A stretch of 64,000 nucleotides of DNA. Origin: Isoetes taiwanensis. Taxonomy: Eukaryota > Streptophyta > Lycopodiopsida > Isoetales > Isoetaceae. The notes below the pieces were generated by a model, which did no database searches, was not told the origin of the DNA, and was given only the letters and a program-made list of their open reading frames with translations. Both the position numbers and the translations under genes were made by a program. Shown piece by piece: positions 56,325 to 64,000 of this stretch; within the stretch, counting starts at the first letter, position 1; every line of letters starts with the position of its first letter. The DNA lies in NCBI GenBank assembly GCA_021234155.1, contig JAJEKV010000067.1, positions 2,044,755 through 2,108,754 on the forward strand, read 5' to 3'.

Positions 56325-56909
56325 TTACACAAGTTGGTCTTCAAGAAAGGGTTTTCGCCATTCATCTGAAATAGCTGGTTTATAAGGAGAAGGCTGCAAA
56401 AGTTCATAATCATCATGGGTTGTACTCTGTTTGTAATAATTTAACTGAGTAATTAATTGCTGATTTTTAGAGACCAGAGTCTGCATCCGTTTGAAAATTG
56501 GTTTGGTAGTCTGTTTGATTAGGTCTTTGTGCTTATCAAAAGAAATATGCTGCTCAGTTGCCTTCTGCTTTTGGAGGTTATAATGCTCCACCACCAAGGA
56601 GTCATATTTTTGGAGCAATTGAGTGTATTCAGAAACTTTGCGTTCTAAATCTGCAGCAAGGGCAGAATTTTCCAACTCCAATTGTGAGACACGTGTTGCA
56701 GAGTCATTAACCTTTTGATCTTTATGGTGAATTGCTGCCAATATATCTTGATAAAGCTTGCACAATCCATCCATGAGGGTCAAGTTTCTATCATCAAATT
56801 CAAGGCTAGAATGTGTTGGAATAGTAGTATTAGTAGTGAGATTCTTTTTATCCATTAAAATGTCGAGTTGATTGTGTGAATCAAAATTGCTGTTGGAATC
56901 TGTTTGCAT
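56325..56909 (-). CDS. Extra ORF downstream of gypsy pol, coiled coil
   Basis: A 194-codon frame on the same strand as pol, lying between the other accessory ORF and the 3' LTR. Its middle part is strongly heptad-like: VSQLELENSALAADLERKVS followed by EYTQLLQKYDSLVVEHYNLQ, a predicted long coiled coil. The ends are Asn/Ser/Thr-rich and polar. No signal peptide or membrane segment is visible, so it is not an obvious envelope-type protein. Athila and some Tat elements carry extra ORFs at this place, often poorly conserved. A structural or RNA-binding role is possible but unproven. The frame is uninterrupted, unlike pol. Confidence 0.5.
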   Translation of the reverse strand: MQTDSNSNFDSHNQLDILMDKKNLTTNTTIPTHSSLEFDDRNLTLMDGLCKLYQDILAAIHHKDQKVNDSATRVSQLELENSALAADLERKVSEYTQLLQKYDSLVVEHYNLQKQKATEQHISFDKHKDLIKQTTKPIFKRMQTLVSKNQQLITQLNYYKQSTTHDDYELLQPSPYKPAISDEWRKPFLEDQLV

Positions 56910-57004
56910 GAGTACTGGTTATGCAAAATGAACATCAACCACCGGCTGTTGCACATCTGTAATTAATGGTTGAAGATTGACCTGTTCAAAAGTAATATAA
57001 TTGA

Positions 57005-58118
57005 TTAGTAATTGTAAGTGAATACCAAACTCGAACTATGTAAAGTATGCTGCTTAATGTCATGTAATTGCTGCAATACATTATCGTTAATCATAGTAGC
57101 CCATGGGACTATAAATCCTTGTGTTGCCAAGATGGTATAGACCAAAAATCGTTTAGAACAAGTGTTACATGTGTGGGGAAAAAGTTTTTTTTTAATATGA
57201 AGAAGAACATTTTTGTATGGTTGAATGAGGTAATGTGTATCACATTGTCTCTTAGATGCTTTGGTAACTTGAAAAGGAGTCAGATCAAAGTCATTATAAG
57301 CTATTGTTTGAGAAGTATTTGGAATCTTTAAAGCTTTTTGAATGAGGTCAGCTGTAATAGTAATTGGCCCAGATGCTATGGTGTGACCAGTACAAGTTAG
57401 TGGATCATAATTGCAAATAAATTCATATAAAGTTTCCTTCATGATCGGAGTAGGTGGTTGCTGTATAAATGTTAGCAATCCAGGATGCCATAGCATTTGA
57501 AGGGCTTGAGTATCTAACTTTGGCAAGCTAGAAGTTCGATAACTTGGAAACAAAACTGGTAGTTTTCCGATGACAACCTGTAAACATTTGCAAATGCAAT
57601 ATTTAGCATATTGTGATGCTTTCCACACATTATCTAGGAAAGTATTACTTGGTTCCCTGTTAATTTTAGTATTTGAATAAGATAAACGTTTAACGGTTCC
57701 AGTAGATTGAAATTATCTTTTCCAAGCCCGAAACTGTAACTCATATTTGCCTTTTTGTTGTTCACTTCGTAATTTGGCATAAAGATACTTTGCCCTTAGA
57801 GAGCGAGTGCTGCCGTTTCCAAAACAGAAAAGTATCTTGTGTGGAGGCCAAAACCCTATGTAGGACATGGCTTCCATGAAGTTTGCATGAGGATAAACTC
57901 TCATACACTTGTCATTCCACCAATGGCATGCTCGTGGCTGGTAGAGGTGTAAGAATTAAATGTAAGAGCATATTATATGCTTTAGCATTCTGGAGTTTCT
58001 TTTGAAACCCACGTGTAATAAATAGCTCTTGCCATTCCCAGAGGTAGATAACTACTCGAGAAGGCCTAAGCTTCTTTATTGGAGAGGCCATGCTTACAGA
58101 AACCATAGGCTTTTCCAT
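57005..58118 (-). pseudogene. Second extra ORF of the gypsy element, plant-transposon-protein-like
   Basis: The frame at 57904-57005 reads through a single in-frame TAA (57713-57715), so two open pieces form one ORF of about 300 codons. A further piece at 58118-57912, in a different frame, may be its 5' part after a frameshift. The C-terminal half contains HPGLLTFIQQPPTPIMKETL and YEFICNYDPLT, then SGPITITADLIQKALKIPNT, then KRFLVYTILATQGFIVPWAT. This layout recalls the 'putative plant transposon protein' domain found in Athila-type and related plant elements ('...REFY.NL...V.G..I..S...IN..L.LP'). That match is by eye and tentative. It lies directly after integrase, before the coiled-coil ORF. 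Confidence 0.5.
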
Positions 58119-58181
58119 GTATTTTTTTAATCAGCTGCCATTTACTAAAGATGGAAAATATTTTCCTTCTAAATCCAGCAA

Positions 58182-59419
58182 TTATATTGCCCCATTACTG
58201 TTTATCTCATGGACTATAAATGGTCCCAACCAACATATCTTTAATTTTCCAGGATGTTGCTTATAACGAGAGTCATATAATAAAACTTTGTCACCTGGAT
58301 TAAAGTATTTTTTCTTTTGATGTCTATCAAACCATGCCTTTCTGCTGTTCTTAGACGCCTCTTGAGCCCAGACGGCATGTTGACGTTTTTCATCTAAGGC
58401 CTCGAGCTGTAGCAATCTACGTTCTGCCGAGTCATCCATTGACAAACGATTTTGTACAGCAACCCTAAGACTAGAAACTCAAAGGGCATGATTGCTTCTA
58501 TCCCATATGTGAGTTGGAAAGGTGAGTGCCCTGTGACAATCTTATAAGATGTCCGATAAGCCCATAAGACAGCTGGTAGTTTTAATTCCCAATCTGAGCG
58601 CTTGGTTTCATATATTTTCTTCAAGACTGTAACAAGAATTTTATTGGTCGATTCGGCTTGACCATTTGCCATGGGATAGTAAGTAGATTTCCTACGAATA
58701 ATCATGAAGCTTTTTGTTAAGATTTGAATAGTTTCATTAAGAAAATATACTCCTCTGTCACTTACTAGTTCCAAAGGACATGCAAACCTTGTGATATGGT
58801 ATAGTACTTTTGCGACACTTAAAGCAGTATTATATTTTAGAGAGCGAGCTTCTGCCCACTTTGTATTATAGTCTGGTAATACCAAAACATATTGTGCTTT
58901 TGTTCTAGCTGCAGGAGATTAGATTGGACCCACGAAATCCATGCCCCACTTTTCAAATGGACCTAAAGGAAGAACTGGTGTGAGAGGCATGTAATTTCTT
59001 TCTCCTGGTTTTCCTATGCGTTGGCAGATGTCACATGTCCTTGTTTCTTTTAGACAATCTGCAAATATTGTTGGCCACCATAGGCTGGATTGAAGAATTT
59101 TTCTTGCTGTTATTTCTGCAATAAAGTGACCGCCACTTAGACCTTGGTGTGCTTCCTCAACAATTCGTTGCTTCTCGTGTGGTAAGACACATATGCGCAG
59201 GATATTATCTTGCCCTCGTTTATAAATTGACCTGCAATTATACTGAATTTGGAAATTTTTGCGTTCTGTAGCAGTAAACTTTGATGGTAGCTCCCCTGTA
59301 GATAAATATTCCACGATTCCCTTATACCAGGGAGGTGTAACAACAACCCGGAAGAGATTAACATCTGGTAATTCATCATTAATTCCTGTAGGCAACTCAC
59401 CGTTTGTTAATCGAGACAA
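58182..59419 (-). pseudogene. Gypsy integrase
   Basis: Integrase inserts the element cDNA into the host chromosome. The zinc-binding N-terminal region shows HQGLSGGHFIAEITARKILQ and, further on, TCDICQRIGK (the H..H...C..C pattern). The catalytic core begins GPFEKWGMDFVGPI, where the first catalytic Asp is visible, stops near 58919, and resumes in a new frame (58885-58394) with LVSDRGVYF (second Asp) and NGQAESTNK (catalytic Glu). The C-terminal part (58445-58182) has FNPGDKVLLYDSRYKQHPGK and CWLGPFIVHEINSNGAI, a GPF/Y-type tail typical of Tat/Athila. At least two frame changes make it non-functional. Confidence 0.85.
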
Positions 59420-59524
59420 ATGATCAGGAATAGTATGGGCACTACCTGGCTTGAGTATAATTTTGAAATTCTTGAAGAATCAATAGCCAACGGGTAATCC
59501 GACCTGTGACACATGGTTTATTAA

Positions 59525-60039
59525 TCAAAACAAGAGAGCTTGGTCGCCAACATAGAAATGGAAAAAGTTTTCAAGCAAATAGTGTCGGAACTTTTGGACA
59601 GCAAAGACCATTGCTAGTCCCTCTCTTTCTGTTGTATTATAATTCCTCTCTGCATGATTTAACTGTTTACTAGCGAAATGAATAGGATGGTCCACTTTTG
59701 AATCCACTTGTTGGGCTAATACTACTCCAATTGCAACTTTTGATGCATTCACATGAACGTGGAATTGTTGATTCCACCGTGGAGCTATGAGTATAGGTGC
59801 AACAGTCATGATAGCTTTTATTTTCTTAAATGCATTCTGACATTGAATTATACACTGAGATTTATTTTTTGGACTAACTAACTCACTAAGAGGTGCTACA
59901 ATTTCAGCTAATCCATGGCAGAAATTCCTGTAGTAATTAGCTTTACCCATAAATCTCTTAACTTGTATAATGTTTGTGGGTGATGGCATCTCTCTAATGG
60001 TTTGAATCTTACTAGGATCAATAAGTAGTCCTTCCTTGC
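59525..60039 (-). pseudogene. Gypsy RNase H region (downstream of the LINE insertion)
   Basis: After the LINE, reading resumes with LLIDPSKIQTIREMPSPTNI and VKRFMGKANYYRNFCHGLAE, the thumb/connection of the reverse transcriptase. The RNase H part follows with HVHVNASKVAIGVVLAQQVD, HPIHFASKQLNHAERNYNTT and EREGLAMVFAVQKFRHYLLE. The catalytic Asp of the usual 'DAS' is Asn here (NAS), and the later 'TDH' is changed to VGD, so RNase H activity is unlikely. A stop near 59525 separates it from integrase. Confidence 0.85.
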
Positions 60040-60613
60040 CTCCATTCGCACAGGTGCCCACCATCTTCGCATCGAGACGGGCAGGTGGATTGGGGAGCCC
60101 CGCCAGGACAGGCTCTGTCAGTGCTGTCAAACGGGTGCCATTGAGGATGAGTCTCACACTTTCCGTGAGTTGCCCAAAGATTCCGGGCGGATCCGGCGGA
60201 TATGCTCCCTTAGTAATATTCGGCCGGACTTGCCCCTACATTTGCACTATGGATGAACATGCCATTTTGTATATTGGAAGACGTCGCGTTCGGGTCGTAT
60301 ATTCGAGGTATTAAAACTCGGATCTGCCCAGCTCACCTTTTGCCCTTCCCCTTCCTTCACTTTCGATCGGGCACTATGGGTGCTTGACCTGCATGAGTGT
60401 ATATATTTGTTTTGCATTTTTGTATATTGGAACAGTTTGTCAGCAGGCTGATTGCTGCCACGGTTTTTCCCTCGAAAACCCTTCGGGGCGGGGGTTTTTT
60501 AATCCGGGTAGTATTCTGCTTGCTGCGCTTTTGTATTGGGTCCCATAGACCGACTGGTCTCCGTGGATGATAAAAATTCCTTCCTTCCTTCCTTCCTTCC
60601 TTCCTTCCTTCCT
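60040..60613 (+). mobile_element. LINE 3' fragment nested in gypsy pol, with (TTCC)n tail
   Basis: An insert in the opposite orientation to the host element, bounded by TCCTTCCTTGC at 60029-60039 and 60614-60624 (11-bp target duplication). Its left end still encodes the C-terminal LINE motif in one frame, HLRIETGRWIGEPRQDRLCQ then CCQTGAIEDESHTFREL, the 'ETGRW..PR..R.C..C....ED..H' zinc-knuckle-like tail of LINE polyproteins. The 3' UTR has the stem-loop CCTCGAAAACCCTTCGGGGC, the tag GGGTCCCATAGACCGACTGG and a tail of about 14 TTCC units. It is strongly 5'-truncated. Confidence 0.9.
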
Positions 60614-60624
60614 TCCTTCCTTGC

Positions 60625-61400
60625 AGACAATGTGATCTAACAAGATCCCATGACCTACTAGGAAGACACATTTTTCTGGATTTAAAGAAACTCCATACTA
60701 CCTATTAAAGCATTGCCGAAGCTTTTCTATATGATCATTGTAATTGCTGAAAACAGTAAAGTAATCTAAAAAGACTTCCATAAAATTTCCGATATAGCCT
60801 TTAAAAACCATTAACATAATCCTTTGGAATAATGACGTTGCATTGTTTAAAACAAAAGGCATTACTCTGTAGGCATAAGTGCCAAATTGGGTGATAAATA
60901 TAGTCTTTAGTTGATCTTCTGGATGAATTCGGATATGGTTATAGCCGCTAAACCCATCCATGAAAGAGTAACACTCATTTCCTGCTACTTTTTCTAGTAC
61001 CTGATCGGTGAAGGGCAAGGGAAAGTGATCCTTTTCTGTGGCATCATTTAATCTTCTAAAGTCCACACAGACCCTTAACTTTCCATTTTTCTTCTTTACT
61101 ATTACAATGGGAGAAACCCACTCACTTGTTCAACCTCATAGATGAAACCGACCTGTAATAACTTTTGAATTTCTTCTTGCACACTTTTAGCATAATTAGG
61201 GTTCATTCTAATATGCCCTTTGGTAGACAGGCCGAACATCAGGAAGCAAAGGAATTTGCATCAAACATAAATTTGGATCAATACCTCGTAAATCATTGTA
61301 ACTCCATGCAAAGATATTTTTATATTCCATTAATAACTTTATAGCTGCTTCACGAATTCCTGGTGGAAGATTAGTCCCTATGCGAACTATGTGAGGTGAT
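60625..61400 (-). pseudogene. Gypsy reverse transcriptase
   Basis: The reverse transcriptase copies element RNA into cDNA. The open part (61066-60698) reads MDFRRLNDATEKDHFPLPFT, SFMDGFSGYNHIRIHPEDQL and FGTYAYRVMPFVLNNATSLF, all core gypsy RT blocks. In the catalytic box the expected [FY]-x-D-D is FLDY, so the second Asp is replaced by Tyr. Upstream (61390-61070) the earlier blocks such as YKNIFAWSYNDLRGIDPNLC and EEIQKLLQVGFIYEVEQ are present, but broken by at least two small frameshifts and a stop. After DHIVCK the gene is interrupted by the LINE insertion. Confidence 0.88.
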
Positions 61401-61402
61401 GC

Positions 61403-62067
61403 TTATGTATTCAAATTTAGTTCCTCTGTTTCTGGAGTACTTAGATAGGGTCGTAATGTATTGTCTTGTACCTCATGAGCTGGAGTAGGTTCAAGAGTGA
61501 TTTGCCCCTCATTAATATCTTTAAAAGTCTCAGGAACTGTTGTTTCCTTTTCCACTAATTCTGCCATGTAATAGATTTCTGTTTCTGAGGGCATCAAATT
61601 GTAAAATTCCTCATCATCTTTATACTCTTCATATGCATCATATTTTGATTCACTATCCGAAAACATAGGCATATCCTCTAAAGTGGTAGAATTTCCAGTG
61701 GGCAAATCTATTTTGGTGACTTTTCCTTCTCTAGTTATTTTAACAGAATTATCTGCCGAATCATGTAATACTGTGGCTTCTCGTAGCCATGGTCTACCTA
61801 GTAACATTTGGTAATCCATATTTCCCGTTGCATTAGTATCAAGTATTACAAAATCCTGTTGAAAATTCATTCCTGCAATAGAAAATGGTACTCCTTTGAT
61901 AATGCCTACTGGCTCGACTTGCCTATGATCTGCCATTCTCACGTTGAATGACGACGGGGTGATCGTTTATAACTTGAGTTTCTTTCTCAAACTGTTGGTC
62001 ATGATGTTCACTCTCGCTCCTCCATCAATGGGCACTTTGGGAATGGTGTGCCCCTTTACTTCTAGAG
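61403..62067 (-). pseudogene. Gypsy aspartic protease region
   Basis: In one frame, just downstream of gag, TPVLTLEVKGHTIPKVPIDG followed by GARVNIMTNSLRKK gives the retropepsin active site (D-G-G-A, the plant Tat/Athila variant of DTGA). A stop follows near 61969. The rest of the protease, in the frame of 61942-61403, includes VPFSIAGMNFQQDFVILD and MDYQMLLGRPWLREA, the conserved C-terminal 'LGRPWL' block, then an acidic linker toward reverse transcriptase. The protease would cut the polyprotein; here it is split by a stop or frame change. Confidence 0.8.
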
Positions 62068-62595
62068 TTAGCACGGGAGTTTGCTTATCAATAGGTTCAA
62101 ACGGGCTCTTTTTACAGCTTCATCCAAAGTTTCGGGTGAGTCTAATTCGAGTTGTTGCTTAATTTTTCCTGGAAATCCATCAATAAGCCAAGATATGATA
62201 TCTTCTTCACGAGGTTTATATTCTAATTGGCTTGCTAATTCAGACACTCTAATAGCAAAGCTTTTTGGAGTTTCCCAAGGTCTAATCTGTATGGTTTTTA
62301 ATTCCTCCTTTAACTCTCGAGAGGTTGGAGTTGGTTGAAATGTTTTAAAAAATAACTCTTTAATCTCTACCCATGTTTTTACTGTATCAATGTTACGAAT
62401 CAACCAATCTGCTGGTTTTCCCTCTAATGTGGTTGAAAATAGTACAAGCCTCTCGGCATCAGTATCCTGACCATTCATAGTACTAATATTCTCAAATTGT
62501 TTGATATGAGTTCTTGGTTGTGTTTCAGCCGCTTTTCCAGCCCCATATTTGGGATATGGAATACTTTTAGAATGAGATGTAGACATTGTGAACAA
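62068..62595 (-). CDS. Gypsy gag (capsid region), truncated at its C-terminus
   Basis: Gag forms the particle. The 175-codon frame begins MFTMSTSHSKSIPYPKYGAG and contains the retrotransposon-gag block: HIKQFENISTMNGQDTDAER, LFSTTLEGKPADWLIRNIDT, WVEIKELFFKTFQ and FAIRVSELASQLEYKPREED with IISWLIDGF. It stops after LNLLISKLPC. The CCHC zinc knuckle that normally ends gag is absent, and the protease starts almost at once in another frame, so an internal deletion has joined gag to protease. The ATG at 62595 is preceded by the leader and is the natural start. Confidence 0.85.
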   Translation of the reverse strand: MFTMSTSHSKSIPYPKYGAGKAAETQPRTHIKQFENISTMNGQDTDAERLVLFSTTLEGKPADWLIRNIDTVKTWVEIKELFFKTFQPTPTSRELKEELKTIQIRPWETPKSFAIRVSELASQLEYKPREEDIISWLIDGFPGKIKQQLELDSPETLDEAVKRARLNLLISKLPC

Positions 62596-62599
62596 GGAA

Positions 62600-63570
62600 T
62601 CAATATCTGGAAGAATTTGAGACTGTTTCTCCTGTTTTCACCAACTTCCAAACAGCTGTCCTGGACACTCTCACAATTTTCGGGAATAGGACAATTGCTG
62701 ATCTCACACTACAGGATCTTTTGGACGAATCTTGAGCCGTTCACTGTTGGAAATGATCTGCTTACAGTGTTCTTTACAGCTTACACTAAGTATAACTATC
62801 TTGGAACTATATAAACAATATATTAAGTTGGCTGTTTTAATCTGGTTCATGGATTCATTTTATAAGGACCATGATTTTTGGACAGTATGCCTAGACTTTT
62901 TCAGTATATCCCTTAGGATATACCTTTTGATGTATCTGTTATAGATGCAATATAAACCAAACCTTGCCCTCATAAAAAAAAAATACGTTGAACTCTTTTT
63001 TGCTGCCTTGCTGTCCTCTCCTCTTCTTGCTTCTTTCTTCTCTCTTTCTAACTCTTCTCTACTCAAGAATATCCTTATATCCTTTCATTCACCCATTTAT
63101 GGGGTATTTTAAGAATTAATTAAGTATTACAACTCATTTTAAGTCACAGAGATGCGCAGTAATTTATCCTGGTAGCACTAATCATCCTATACCCAAATCG
63201 AGTTAGGTTTGGAGTTGGGTTTTGAAATTTTGCAGGCTAGTAAAGGACTCGTAGGAGTACCTTGTGGCCAAATATTAGCTCAGAAAACTTGGTATAACCT
63301 GTTCAAATGATGGTCTGATGAGCATCAAAATTTTTGCTGTGACAAACTCTCCATTACAGAAATTAACTATCTTGGTAGCACTACAAATCGAGTTAAGTTT
63401 GGAGTTGGGTTCTGAAATTTTGCACGCTGGCTAATGACCCATAGGAGTATCTTCTAGCCAAATCTTAACTCAAATTAATATGTGTAACCTGTTCAAATAG
63501 TGATCTGGTACACATCAAAATTTCTGTTGTAACAAACTTTCATTACAGAAATTAATGGCTATATTCTATT
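62600..63570 (-). other. Gypsy 5' leader with a 190-bp tandem duplication
   Basis: This non-coding stretch between primer site and gag is long, as is usual for Tat/Athila elements. Two diverged copies, anchored by AAATCGAGTTA at 63195 and 63385 (period 190), also share GAAATTTTGCA, CCTGTTCAAAT and CATTACAGAAATTAA. The duplicated part lies next to the primer-binding site, where packaging signals would be expected. Confidence 0.7.
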
Positions 63571-63587
63571 CTCCGGCATTGGCGCCA
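63571..63587 (-). other. Primer-binding site, tRNA-Asp type
   Basis: On the minus strand TGGCGCCAATGCCGGAG lies a few bases after the LTR end. It matches, with a few changes, the tRNA-Asp-derived TGGCGCC..TGCCGG site common in Tat/Athila elements. It fixes the element's orientation and the inner edge of the 5' LTR. Confidence 0.85.
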
Positions 63588-63593
63588 AAACTA

Positions 63594-63959
63594 TGTTAAA
63601 GGTCTGTCACCCCTCTAGCATAGCAAATCATTCTTTTCATGAATTACTCTACCCAGGAACTTGGAATATGGCAACACAAACAGCAGAAATCACAAACATA
63701 CCATAGTATCTGCAAGCCATGCATCAAAAGTTTCGTAATCAGTTATTTCCAAGGACTTGGTGGCTGTCATCTCTGCATCCATAAGGAACCTGTAAGAATT
63801 ATTTGTATGCTTCTAAGTGAACAAGAATCAAAGGGAAATCATGGAAGAATTGCACATCGTTGCCTTGTTTGCCTTAGAATATACATTGCAAAAACAAAGC
63901 TAACATAATTGTTAAAATAAAGGATACTTACATGTGAAGGAATGGATGAATACAACTCA
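63594..63959 (-). repeat. 5' LTR of the gypsy element
   Basis: Right-hand copy of the 366-bp LTR, minus-strand TG...CA ends, near-identical to 55383-55748. It should contain the element promoter read leftward. The window ends 41 bp beyond it. Confidence 0.9.
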
Positions 63960-64000
63960 TCACAAACGAAATGAGAGCCAAAGAATCTTCCATTGATTTC

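Larger units (their letters stand above)
55383..63959 (-). mobile_element. Ty3/gypsy LTR retrotransposon (Tat/Athila-like), degenerate
   Basis: Two 366-bp LTRs with TG...CA ends bound an 8.6-kb element on the minus strand. Order: 5' LTR (right), tRNA-Asp-type primer site, a leader of about 1 kb, gag, protease, reverse transcriptase, RNase H, integrase with GPF-type tail, two further ORF regions, then the 3' LTR (left). A LINE fragment of about 575 bp interrupts it between reverse transcriptase and RNase H. Primer type, 'VLLYDSR' integrase tail and downstream extra ORFs fit the Tat/Athila non-chromovirus group. Several frameshifts, stops and changed active-site residues show it cannot move by itself. 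A matching 5-bp target duplication was not found. Confidence 0.9.

Overview
The window looks like nuclear DNA of a land plant with a large, transposon-rich genome. The evidence is interrupted genes with GT-AG introns, a PLS-class pentatricopeptide-repeat (PPR) block, Ty1/copia elements primed by initiator tRNA-Met, a Ty3/gypsy element with a tRNA-Asp-type primer-binding site and a Tat/Athila-like integrase tail, a tRNA-derived SINE and several LINE fragments. The PPR style and the presence of a tyrosine-recombinase (YR) element make a fern or another non-seed plant plausible. That placement is inference; nothing here fixes the species.

The one clearly intact gene is TRM5, the tRNA (guanine-37-N1)-methyltransferase, at 28955-31229 on the minus strand. 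Its ten exons join in phase to 494 codons. A two-exon gene end of unknown function lies at 35607-36509 (+), and a small conserved-looking ORF at 53875-54153 (-). Broken genes include a monoglyceride-lipase-like fragment (16.1-16.6 kb), a PPR pseudogene (38.6-39.9 kb) and the last exons of an NAA40-like histone N-acetyltransferase (40.2-40.7 kb). The last two sit in a plus-strand run of mixed exon-like pieces. Weak, unrecognised exon-like pieces also occur at 2.7-5.6 kb (+) and 10.0-12.2 kb (-).

Most of the rest is mobile DNA and repeats. From left to right: a tandem array of a perfect 20-bp palindrome (1.98-2.19 kb); a truncated copia element with LTR and primer site (9.0-10.0 kb); a pyrimidine-rich block built of diverged kb-scale repeats (12.9-16.1 kb); a 68-bp perfect palindrome (18.1 kb); copia gag and LINE reverse-transcriptase remnants (21.0-22.7 kb); SINEs (23.6, 25.4 and 26.3 kb); LINE 3' ends that share a 3' tag but carry different microsatellite tails (31.4, 34.9 and 60.0 kb); a short hairpin family (31.4/32.3, 36.9 and 38.4 kb); a MITE-like element (33.0 kb); a degenerate YR element with split direct repeats (43.4-50.2 kb); an ORF1-only LINE copy with a 21-bp target duplication (51.9-53.1 kb); and an 8.6-kb gypsy element with 366-bp LTRs and extra ORFs after integrase (55.4-64.0 kb), which is itself interrupted by a LINE.

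The most unusual object is the YR element. Its terminal A and B repeats are arranged A1...B1-A2...B2, as in Ngaro/PAT-type DIRS retroelements, and a recombinase ORF ends exactly at B1. No reverse transcriptase is visible in the 4.7 kb of strongly strand-asymmetric DNA between A1 and the recombinase.
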